From Kerstersia gyiorum (GTDB lineage: Bacteria; Pseudomonadota; Gammaproteobacteria; Burkholderiales; Burkholderiaceae_B), in assembly GCF_004216755.1 (NCBI RefSeq), contig NZ_SGWZ01000007.1, forward strand, positions 62,001 through 126,000: a stretch of DNA of 64,000 nt, written 5' to 3'. The stretch's first letter is position 1, and each line of letters begins with the position of its first letter. Shown in pieces: positions 33,413 through 41,502 of this stretch. A model generated the notes under the pieces. The model was not told where the DNA came from and made no database searches. It saw nothing but the letters and a program-made list of their open reading frames with translations. The position numbers and the translations under genes were made by a program.

Positions 33413-36082
33413 ATGCCAGAGCTACATACCGATATGCCCAGAATCGACATCGCGGCCTTGGCGGACATGCCGGCAGGCGGGACGCTGGTGCTGACGGTCA
33501 ATAACCGTTGGGCGCGCCGACTGACCCAGGCACTCGCCGAGCGCCTGCGCAGTACGCGCCAGGTCAGCGAGTTGCCGCATATCGTGCCGCTGGCATCCTG
33601 GTACCGCGAGGCGGCAGAGAGCCTGGCATTCGTGCCGGATGCCCATTTGCCCGCGCACTGGCTGGATAGTTTTGCGTCCGCCATGGTGTGGATGGATGTG
33701 ATTCACGAGGCCGAGGCCGAACGCCTGCTGATGGATGCCGCGCAGGCCGCGTCGCTGGCACGCGAGGCCGATACCCTGCTTGACGAGTGGGACATCGAGG
33801 TACTCGGTCCTGAGGAAACGGACGAATACCGCCGTTTCCTGGCCTGGCGCGCCGCCTATCTGGAAAAACTGCAGGCGCTGGACGCCGAGGATGCGAATCA
33901 GGCCATAGGCCGTGTACTGGCTGCCATGCGGCAACAGGCCATTCGTTGGCCGCAGGTGTTGGTGCTGGCTGGTTTTACCGAGCAGTCGCCACGCATGCAG
34001 CGCATTCTTGCTTTGGCGCGAGAGGCCGGCACGCAGTGTCTGGCGTTGACGGAAGAGCAGGCGGATACCGGTGAAGCCACGCGCCTGATGGCGGTGGACC
34101 ACGCGGCCGAATGGCGTGAAGCGGCGGCATGGGCGGCGCAGCAATTGGTTGCCCAACCCGAAGGGCGGTTTGCGATCGTGGCCTCCGGCCTGGAAGCGGA
34201 TGCGCCGCTGGCGCGCCGGGTGCTGGCGCGCGCGTTGCGGCCGCTGGCGCCTGAGCTGCCGGAGTCTGCCTGGTTCAATATTTCGGTGGCTAGGCCGCTG
34301 CCTCAGTGGCCGGCAGTGCGCGCCGCGCTGGCATGGTTGAAGGTCATGGCTGGCTGGGATGACACCAGTGGTTGCGATGCCGCCACCCTGGGGGCGGCGC
34401 TGCTGGCCGGGCATGTCGATTGGGGCGGTCTGCGCTGGCCGCCTGCGGCACTGGATGCACAGTGGCGCAGGCGCGGCTGGAGTACGGTGGGGGCGGCGCA
34501 TTGGAACCGGGTTTTGCAGGACGGCGGCGAGGCTTTTGCCGAGCGTTGGCAGCGGGCTCGCGAGGCCTGGCGTGTGCCCCAGGGGGCTGCTGGTGCCGCC
34601 GTCTGGGCAGCCGCCATGCGCCATACCCTGGATGCGCTGGGGTTTCCGGGACGGCAGCAGATAGATAGCGTGAGCTATCAGGTTCTGGAGGCCTTTGGCG
34701 AGGCGTTGGCGCGTTTTGCCGCGCTCGAACCCGTGGCAGGCCGCCTGGGCGGACGCATGGCGGTTGCCTTGCTGGAACGCCTGGCCGACAGCATGCCTTT
34801 CCAGCCGCAGCGCGATTTTCGTGCGCGGCTGGATGTACTGGGTTTGTTGGAGGCCGAGGGCGGGCGCTGGGACGGGCTTTGGGTGATCGGCCTGACGGAC
34901 GAAGTCCTGCCTGCGTCGCCCAAGCCCAATCCGCTGGTTCCGGCGCCGGCATTGCGACGTGCCGGTGCTCCGCGGGCGACGGCGGGCCGTGAACGCGCCT
35001 GGGCGGCACAACTCTACGAGGCCTTGTTGCGCGGTGCACCTGCCGTGGTGTTCAGCCATGCCGAGCGCGAAGGCGAGCGGGAATTACGGCCTTCGCCGTT
35101 CATTGCCGGGCTGCCAGTGGTGCCGCCGCAAGCAGCGGCGGCCAACGCGCCACCACTGCAGCTGGAAGAACTCGATGACAGCCAGGGGCCGCCTCTGGCT
35201 GAAGGCGAGCAGGTGACGGGGGGGCTGGATGTACTGGATACTCAGGCGCGCAATCCGCTCTGGGCGTTTGTGCGCCATCGCCTGGGCGGCCGCGAATTGC
35301 CGGCGTATGAACCGGTCGCCGGGATGAACGTGCGCGGGCAGTTCCTGCATCATGCGCTGGAGTTGCTGGGCCATATGCTGCCCGACCAGGATCAATTGCA
35401 TGCCGCCATGGAAGAGGGGCGCCTGGAGGCGCTGGTCGTGGAAGTGGTGCGCCAGGCGGCGCAGGAGCACCTGGGCGCCTACGAGCCGGCGCTGCGCGAA
35501 CTGGAGTGCGAGCGCGGTCGTGGGTTGTTGCTGGACTGGTGCCATGCCGAAGCGGCACGCCCGCCTTTTGCCGTCTATCAGCGCGAAGAACGCTACCGCT
35601 GGGAGCACGGCCGCCTGACGCTCAACGCGCGGGTGGACCGCATCGACCAACTGGGTGATGGCAGCATGCTGATCATCGACTACAAAACCGGCATGGGAGA
35701 AGCGTTTCCCGAGGCGGATTGGTCGCGCCAGCGCCCGGTCAACCTGCAGTTGCCGTTCTATGCGGCGATCCTGGCTGGCCAGGCCGGGACGGCGCAATCC
35801 GGTATCGCCGGGCTGATGCTGGCTCAGGTGCATGCAAGGCACATCCGGGCCAAGGGGCTGGGCGCGGAAGACCTGGGCATCAAGGGAGTCACACCGGTGA
35901 CGGACAGCAAGGCCTTCGAAGGGCAGGACTGGTCGTCCGTGCTGCGGCGCTGGGAGGCGTCCATCGGCATGTTGGCTGATGAATTCAGCCGTGGCTATGC
36001 CGCCAATTTCGTCCTGCAGCCGCAGGATTTGGTCTATTGCGACGCGTTGCCGTTTCTCCGGCTGCAGCGGGAAGAGGAATGA
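33413..36082 (+). CDS. addB: AddB-like nuclease subunit of double-strand-break repair
   Basis: 889 residues. N-terminal inactivated helicase-like part (VNNRWARRLTQALAERLR) and a C-terminal PD-(D/E)XK nuclease with MLIIDYKTG near 763-771 and QLPFYAAIL downstream. It matches the roughly 900-residue 'probable DNA repair protein' family that resembles AddB but is typical of beta/gamma proteobacteria. The ATG at 33413 follows AGGA. Its stop overlaps the addA start (ATGA). Together the two genes should make a RecBCD-like helicase-nuclease. No clear iron-sulfur cysteine set is visible. Confidence 0.85.
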   Translation: MPELHTDMPRIDIAALADMPAGGTLVLTVNNRWARRLTQALAERLRSTRQVSELPHIVPLASWYREAAESLAFVPDAHLPAHWLDSFASAMVWMDVIHEAEAERLLMDAAQAASLAREADTLLDEWDIEVLGPEETDEYRRFLAWRAAYLEKLQALDAEDANQAIGRVLAAMRQQAIRWPQVLVLAGFTEQSPRMQRILALAREAGTQCLALTEEQADTGEATRLMAVDHAAEWREAAAWAAQQLVAQPEGRFAIVASGLEADAPLARRVLARALRPLAPELPESAWFNISVARPLPQWPAVRAALAWLKVMAGWDDTSGCDAATLGAALLAGHVDWGGLRWPPAALDAQWRRRGWSTVGAAHWNRVLQDGGEAFAERWQRAREAWRVPQGAAGAAVWAAAMRHTLDALGFPGRQQIDSVSYQVLEAFGEALARFAALEPVAGRLGGRMAVALLERLADSMPFQPQRDFRARLDVLGLLEAEGGRWDGLWVIGLTDEVLPASPKPNPLVPAPALRRAGAPRATAGRERAWAAQLYEALLRGAPAVVFSHAEREGERELRPSPFIAGLPVVPPQAAAANAPPLQLEELDDSQGPPLAEGEQVTGGLDVLDTQARNPLWAFVRHRLGGRELPAYEPVAGMNVRGQFLHHALELLGHMLPDQDQLHAAMEEGRLEALVVEVVRQAAQEHLGAYEPALRELECERGRGLLLDWCHAEAARPPFAVYQREERYRWEHGRLTLNARVDRIDQLGDGSMLIIDYKTGMGEAFPEADWSRQRPVNLQLPFYAAILAGQAGTAQSGIAGLMLAQVHARHIRAKGLGAEDLGIKGVTPVTDSKAFEGQDWSSVLRRWEASIGMLADEFSRGYAANFVLQPQDLVYCDALPFLRLQREEE

Positions 36083-39000
36083 GCATGACGCAGCAAGGGT
36101 TTGAATTTGACGACATGCCGAATGATGTGACGCCGCCGGCACTGGCAGGCGGGCAGGGCGAGGGGCAGTTTGCAGCGGCCGGCGTGCCCGCTGTACCGGC
36201 AGCGCCCCAGGGCGCGGTGCGTGAGCCAGCGGACGCGCCACAGCGCCGCCGGGCGCTGGACCCTGGGCGTTCGTTTCTGGTGCAGGCCCCGGCGGGCTCG
36301 GGCAAGACGGAGCTGCTGACGGATCGCATCCTGGCATTGCTGGCGACGGTCGAGCGCCCGGAAGAAATCGTTGCGATTACTTTTACTCGCCGGGCCGCGT
36401 CGGAAATGCATGCGCGCGTGCTGGAAAAACTGCGTCATGCCGCCAGCGGCATCGAACCGGATGCGCCTCATCTGCGCGCCAGCTGGCGCCTGGCGCGCCA
36501 GGCCCTGGCGCGGGATGAACAGCAGGATTGGCAGTTGCTCAAGCATCCGGCGCGCCTGGCGATCCAGACCATCGACTCGTTCTGCGCGCGCCTGGTGCGC
36601 AGCATGCCGTGGCTCTCCGAACTGGGCGGCATGCCGGGCATCGCGGAAAACGCCTGGAGCCACTATGAAGCTGCCGCGCTGGAAACGCTGCGCATGGCAG
36701 AATCCGAAGAATGTGTACGGCGTTTGCTGGCGCATATGGATGTGGATGTCGCCGCGGCGATGGAGGCGATTGCCAGCATGTTGGCGCAGCGCGACCAGTG
36801 GATGCCCTTGTTGCGCCACGGCCTGGATCGTGCCGGCCAGGAGGCCACGCTCGCGCACTTCATCCAGGCCGATATCGAGGCCGCCGCCCGGCGCATGCCG
36901 CGTGGCTGGGAGGACGCGCTGGCGCCGGCGGCACGCCTGGCAGTCGCTTCACTGGATGAAAGCGGCCCGCACCACAAACTGGCACCGCTGCGCGATTGGT
37001 TGCCTCCGCTGGCGCGTGACGCCTCGCAGGCCCGGGCCTGGGCGGCTCTGGCAGATCTGTTGCTGACCAGCGAAGGCAAACCGCGTTCGCCCCGGGGCTT
37101 GAACAAGAACCTCGGTTGTCCGCCCAAGAGCCAGCAAAAGGAAGTGCTGGGTGAGTGGCTGGATGAACACGCCCTGGACACTTCATGGGCGTCTGCGCTG
37201 GCGGCCATGCGTGAATTGCCGCCAGCACATTTTGCGGACGATCAATGGGAAATCCTGGAAGCGCAATGGCGCGTGCTGCGCCTGGCGGCAGCGCAATTGC
37301 GGGTGCGCTTCGCGCAAGAAGGCGAGGTCGATTTCACCGAGATTTCCCAGCGTGCCGAGGCTGCCCTGGGGTCAGCCGATGACCCGGGCGAGTTGTTGCT
37401 GAAGCTGGATGCCTCCATCAGGCATCTGCTGATCGACGAATTCCAGGACACCAGCCAGTCTCAGGTGCGCCTGCTGGAAAAGCTCACATCGGGCTGGATG
37501 CAGGGCGATGGGCGTACGCTGTTCCTGGTGGGCGACCCGATGCAGTCCATTTACCGTTTCCGCAAGGCGGAAGTGGGGCTGTTCCTGCAGGTGCGCGATC
37601 ACGGCATCGGCGAGTTACGGCTGGAGTTCCTGAACCTGACCGATAACTTCCGGTCGCAGGCCGGAGTCGTGGATTGGGTCAACCAGCGTTTCGGTAGCCT
37701 GTTGCCATCGCGCGAAGAGGAAAATGCCGACGCCGGGGCCGTGGCCTATACGCGGTCGGTTGCATTCAATCCCGCGTTGCCGGGCCGGGCGGTATGCTTT
37801 CATGCGGCCTGGGGCGACGCGGCGACGCAGTCGGACGCAGCCGCGCTGGCGATTACCGGGCAATTGGTGCGCGATGCCCTGGCCTCGGCCGCGGGCAAGC
37901 CGCATTCCGTGGCCATTCTGGTTCGGGCGCGTACCCATCTGGGCGAGCTGGTGCGTGCCCTGACGCGGGCTGGTATCGGCTGCCGTGCCGTGGAGCTGGT
38001 GCCGCTGGCGCAGCGCCATGTCGTGGCGGACCTGGTGCAACTGGTGCGCGCGTTGGTGCATCCGGCCGACCGGCTGGCATGGTTGTCGGTGTTGCGGGCG
38101 CCCTGGTGCGGCCTGACTCTGACGACACTGACGCGACTGTTTGGCAGCCGGCACGAGCGGCCGGTGCCACAGGTGTTGCGCGAGTGCCTGCACGCTGCGG
38201 CGGGCAGTGCCGTCGGCGAGATCCTTGCTTCCTTGCCGGTGCCAGAACGGGAACGGTTGCTGCGCGTGGCGGCTATCTTGCTCGATCGCGGCAACGAAAA
38301 TGGCGTGTTGCCCTGGGCGGCCTGGGTCGAGTCGCTGTGGCAACGCCTGGGGGGAGCCCGGCTCTACGCCGGCAGCAGTACCGCAGAAGACGCTGAAAGC
38401 GTTTTCGTGCTGCTGGAAAAGCTCGCGCCTTATGGCGAACTTGATACCGTGGCGCTGGATGCTGCGCTGGCGCGCCTGTTCGCCTCGGGGCAGCCGGAAC
38501 CAGGCAGCGGGCCGGTCGTGGAAATCATGACCATGCACAAATCCAAGGGCCTGCAGTTCGACACGGTGATCCTCTACGGGCTGCACCGCGTGCCGCGGGC
38601 GGCGTCCACGCCGCTGCTGAGCTTCGAACATGTTGCCGGCAATGTGCTGTTCGGGCCTGCCAAGCCGCGCGCACAGCTTGAACCCGATCCGCTGTCGCGT
38701 TATATCGGCCGACGTGAGAAGGTGCGCGGTGATTACGAAGTCGACCGCTTGCTGTATGTCGCCGCCACGCGTGCCCGGCAGCGCCTGCATCTGGTTGGTA
38801 GCGTCATGCTCGACGATAGCGGACAAGTGCGCCAGCCGGCAGGCAGCAGCCTGCTGGGGCGCTTGTGGCCGTTGCTGGACGATTGCGACAGAACGCCTCC
38901 GCCCGTGCTGCCGGAAGCGGATTTGGCCCCTGCCGAGGCCGCCGGTTTGCATGGGGCATTGCTGCAGCGCATTTCCCAGGATGATCTGCTGTCGTTGGCG

Positions 39001-39615
39001 GACACGGCGCCGGCTGCAAGCAGCGGTGCGGATGCTGCCCTGACGGGGCAGGCGGCGCCGGTAGGCGATAGCGTCCAGTGGGGGGAAGAGGAAAGCCGCC
39101 AGGCAGCTATCGGCACGCTGGTGCATGCCTGGCTGACACGGCTGGGGCAGGATGGCCTGGAATGCTGGCCGGAAACGCGCCTGCGCGCCAGCCTGGACAT
39201 CATGGCGCGGCAGTTGACGCGTGCCGGCACCCGGACGGCCCATGCGGCGCAGGACGCAGGGGATGTGCTGGAAATTCTGCTGGCTACCCTGCGCAACAAC
39301 CGCGGCCGCTGGTTGCTGCAGCGTGCGGCGGCACGCCGGGAGTGGCCGCTGCTCGACGCCAGCGGCAAGGTATCCATCCTGGACCTGGCGTTCGAGGACG
39401 ATGGCACCTGGCTGATCGTCGACTACAAAACCGGTACGCCCTGGCCGGGCGAGACCGCCGAGGCATTCGCGGGCCGCATGCGCGTCCGCTATATGCCGCA
39501 GATGGTGCGCTACCTGGATCAGGTCACCGCGCTGACGCGCAGCGCGGCGCGGGCGGCCCTGTATTTCCCCCGGCTGGATCTCTGGCTGGATATGGGCAGC
39601 GCCCCGGCGCGCTGA
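36079..39615 (+). CDS. addA: AddA-type UvrD helicase/nuclease
   Basis: 1178 residues. Complete superfamily I helicase motifs: QAPAGSGKTELLTDRILALL (Walker A), ITFTRRAASEMHARV, LLIDEFQDTSQSQ (Walker B), VGDPMQSIYRFRKAEVGLF, EIMTMHKSKGLQFDTVIL, LLYVAATRARQRL. A C-terminal RecB-type nuclease is marked by LIVDYKTG near residue 1112. A Pro/Ala-rich lead of about 60 residues precedes the helicase. The start overlaps the addB stop; ATG at 36085 is an alternative. Unwinds and resects broken DNA ends with AddB. Confidence 0.93.
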   Translation: MSMTQQGFEFDDMPNDVTPPALAGGQGEGQFAAAGVPAVPAAPQGAVREPADAPQRRRALDPGRSFLVQAPAGSGKTELLTDRILALLATVERPEEIVAITFTRRAASEMHARVLEKLRHAASGIEPDAPHLRASWRLARQALARDEQQDWQLLKHPARLAIQTIDSFCARLVRSMPWLSELGGMPGIAENAWSHYEAAALETLRMAESEECVRRLLAHMDVDVAAAMEAIASMLAQRDQWMPLLRHGLDRAGQEATLAHFIQADIEAAARRMPRGWEDALAPAARLAVASLDESGPHHKLAPLRDWLPPLARDASQARAWAALADLLLTSEGKPRSPRGLNKNLGCPPKSQQKEVLGEWLDEHALDTSWASALAAMRELPPAHFADDQWEILEAQWRVLRLAAAQLRVRFAQEGEVDFTEISQRAEAALGSADDPGELLLKLDASIRHLLIDEFQDTSQSQVRLLEKLTSGWMQGDGRTLFLVGDPMQSIYRFRKAEVGLFLQVRDHGIGELRLEFLNLTDNFRSQAGVVDWVNQRFGSLLPSREEENADAGAVAYTRSVAFNPALPGRAVCFHAAWGDAATQSDAAALAITGQLVRDALASAAGKPHSVAILVRARTHLGELVRALTRAGIGCRAVELVPLAQRHVVADLVQLVRALVHPADRLAWLSVLRAPWCGLTLTTLTRLFGSRHERPVPQVLRECLHAAAGSAVGEILASLPVPERERLLRVAAILLDRGNENGVLPWAAWVESLWQRLGGARLYAGSSTAEDAESVFVLLEKLAPYGELDTVALDAALARLFASGQPEPGSGPVVEIMTMHKSKGLQFDTVILYGLHRVPRAASTPLLSFEHVAGNVLFGPAKPRAQLEPDPLSRYIGRREKVRGDYEVDRLLYVAATRARQRLHLVGSVMLDDSGQVRQPAGSSLLGRLWPLLDDCDRTPPPVLPEADLAPAEAAGLHGALLQRISQDDLLSLADTAPAASSGADAALTGQAAPVGDSVQWGEEESRQAAIGTLVHAWLTRLGQDGLECWPETRLRASLDIMARQLTRAGTRTAHAAQDAGDVLEILLATLRNNRGRWLLQRAAARREWPLLDASGKVSILDLAFEDDGTWLIVDYKTGTPWPGETAEAFAGRMRVRYMPQMVRYLDQVTALTRSAARAALYFPRLDLWLDMGSAPAR

Positions 39616-39822
39616 CGCTAGGCCGATGGCAAGTTGAAGGACGGATGCGGCTTCCAGTCGCATCCCTTGGCGCTCGCCTGGGAGGGGCGGTGCTGTTGTT
39701 CGCCTGGTTTTCGTCTCATTCTGTCCCGTTGTCGGGGCCGCTACGGCGCGGCCGACTGTTGCGTGCGCGCCGCTGAGGGCTTTTCCTTGCTTTTGCAAGT
39801 TTGCCGGTTATGCTCCAATAGT

Positions 39823-39841
39823 GAGATTGATTTACATTAAT
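39823..39841 (+). promoter_or_regulatory. Fur-box-like site before fecI
   Basis: A 19-bp stretch, GAGATTGATTTACATTAAT, matches the Fur consensus at 12 of 19 positions by eye and lies 38 bp before the sigma factor start. Iron repression of the sigma gene is the normal arrangement for FecI-type loci. Confidence 0.5.
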
Positions 39842-39878
39842 TTGGTGTGCGGGCGCCGCCTGCCACTGTCGGCCAGGT

Positions 39879-40397
39879 ATGCCCATGTCTTCTTCCGCGC
39901 CCGCGTCTTCGCCCGCCGACCTCAACGACCTCTATCGCGACAATCACGCCTGGCTGGTGTCTTTGTTGCGGCGGCGCCTGCCGGACGCGGCGCAGGCCCA
40001 GGATCTGGCGCACGATACCTTCGAGCGCATCATGCGTGCCGATCTGGCGCAGGTGCTCAAGGCGCCGCGCGCCTATCTGACGACCGTGGCGCGCAATGTG
40101 CTGCTCAATCATGTGCGTCATGAACGCATTGCTCGCGCCTACCAGGAATCCTTGGAAAGCCTGCCCGAACCCCTGGCACCCTCCCCGGAGGAACAGCTGC
40201 TGGCGGTACAGGCGCTGGAGCAGGCTTGCGCTGTGTTGGACGGCTTGCCGGCCCGTACCCGCCTGATCTTCCTGATGTCCCAGCTGGAAGGCATGACTAG
40301 CCCCGAGATCGCCGCGGAATTGAAGCTGAGCGTGAATGTCGTCAAGAAAGCGGTGGCGCAGGGCATCAAGCATTGCTATTTCGCGATGGTGGGGTAG
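39879..40397 (+). CDS. fecI: ECF sigma factor, FecI type
   Basis: 172 residues with sigma region 2 (DLAHDTFERIMR, APRAYLTTVARNVLLNHVRH) and region 4 (LPARTRLIFLMSQLEGMTSP, then EIAAELKLSVNVVKKAVAQG). The ATG at 39879 has only AGG close by; an ATG six bases later is equally possible. It should direct transcription of the downstream receptor gene when released by FecR. Six bases separate it from fecR. Confidence 0.93.
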   Translation: MPMSSSAPASSPADLNDLYRDNHAWLVSLLRRRLPDAAQAQDLAHDTFERIMRADLAQVLKAPRAYLTTVARNVLLNHVRHERIARAYQESLESLPEPLAPSPEEQLLAVQALEQACAVLDGLPARTRLIFLMSQLEGMTSPEIAAELKLSVNVVKKAVAQGIKHCYFAMVG

Positions 40398-40403
40398 CAC
40401 GGT

Positions 40404-41402
40404 ATGTCTGCTCGTGACGAAGGCGCGGTAGCGCTGCCCAATGAAAAACTGCTGGATCAGGCCATAGATTGGCTGCTGCGCGTCAACGATGATGCCAGTG
40501 GCAATGCCGAAGCAGCCTGTAGGCGCTGGCGGGCCGAACATCCGGACCACGAACGGGCCTGGCAGGGCGTGGTGTCGGTAGGTGCGCGCTTGCGCGGCAG
40601 CACCGCCAGCATGGCGCCGCGTGCCGCCGTGAAGGTGCTGCACCAGGCCAGCGCGGCGCAGGGACGCCGTGCAGCCATCAAGACGTTGATGCTCGGTGGT
40701 GCCTTTGCGGTAGGCGCGGGCGCCGTCTGGCAAGGCAACCGCGCATGGCCGGCCTGGAATGCGGCATACCGCACCGCCAGGGGCGAAACCAGGGAAGTAT
40801 TGTTGGCCGACGGTGCCAGCATCTGGCTCAACACCGATACCGCACTGGATATCGACATCACGCAGGCAGGCAATACGCTGCTGTTGCGGCGAGGGGAAAT
40901 CCTGGTGCAGACCGGGCACGATCCTGCCGTCAAGCAGCCGATGTGGGTACACACGCAGGCCGGCGTCATGGAACCCTTGGGAACGCGCTTCATTGCACGC
41001 GTCCTCGACGGCGGCGAGGTGACGCGCCTGAGCGTGCTGGAAGCGCAAGTCCGGGTGCAGGGGCCGACCTTGCCTCAGCCCCTGGAGCTGGCGGCAGGGC
41101 AACAGCTGGATTTCGGCCCGCAGGCCAGCCAGCAAATCGAAAACATTCAGGGCGATCCTGCCGCATGGCAGCAGGGCATGTTCGCCGCCAGCCGCATGCG
41201 GCTGGATGTATTCCTCAAGGAACTGTCCCGCTATCGCTCGGGGGTCATCCAGTGCGACCCGAACGTCGCGCATCTCACCGTGACTGGCGCTTTTCCGCTG
41301 GGCGATACCGACAGGGTGCTGGACGCTCTGCCGCAGGACTTGCCGGTCAGGGTGCAACAGCTTTCCCGTTATTGGATACGGGTATTGCCGAAAAAGTTGT
41401 AA
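40404..41402 (+). CDS. fecR: FecR-type anti-sigma regulator
   Basis: 332 residues. Cytoplasmic N-domain (DUF4880-like, IDWLLRVNDDASGNAEAACR, ending at the WRAEHPDHERAW motif), one membrane helix near 92-110 (AAIKTLMLGGAFAVGAGAVW), and the periplasmic FecR domain (LLADGASIWLNTDTALDID, GVMEPLGTRFIARV, then a C-terminal STN-like region FLKELSRYRSGVIQCD). Reads receptor occupancy and controls FecI. Second gene of the signalling operon. Confidence 0.94.
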   Translation: MSARDEGAVALPNEKLLDQAIDWLLRVNDDASGNAEAACRRWRAEHPDHERAWQGVVSVGARLRGSTASMAPRAAVKVLHQASAAQGRRAAIKTLMLGGAFAVGAGAVWQGNRAWPAWNAAYRTARGETREVLLADGASIWLNTDTALDIDITQAGNTLLLRRGEILVQTGHDPAVKQPMWVHTQAGVMEPLGTRFIARVLDGGEVTRLSVLEAQVRVQGPTLPQPLELAAGQQLDFGPQASQQIENIQGDPAAWQQGMFAASRMRLDVFLKELSRYRSGVIQCDPNVAHLTVTGAFPLGDTDRVLDALPQDLPVRVQQLSRYWIRVLPKKL

Positions 41403-41502
41403 CAACGAGGCGCTTTCTCATTTCTGAAGTGTTAACCCATATGTAAGCCTCGCTGCGGGCATGATCGCGGCGCGGCGGGGTAACCAATTTTCAGGAATGC
41501 CA

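Noticed and set aside
37615..39798. A 727-codon frame antisense to addA
   Set aside because: Composition-driven shadow; no domain or ribosome site.
39790..39815. A 13-base sequence, TGCAAGTTTGCCG, shared with 61647-61660
   Set aside because: Only two copies with different flanks and no symmetry. Not enough to call a repeat or operator.
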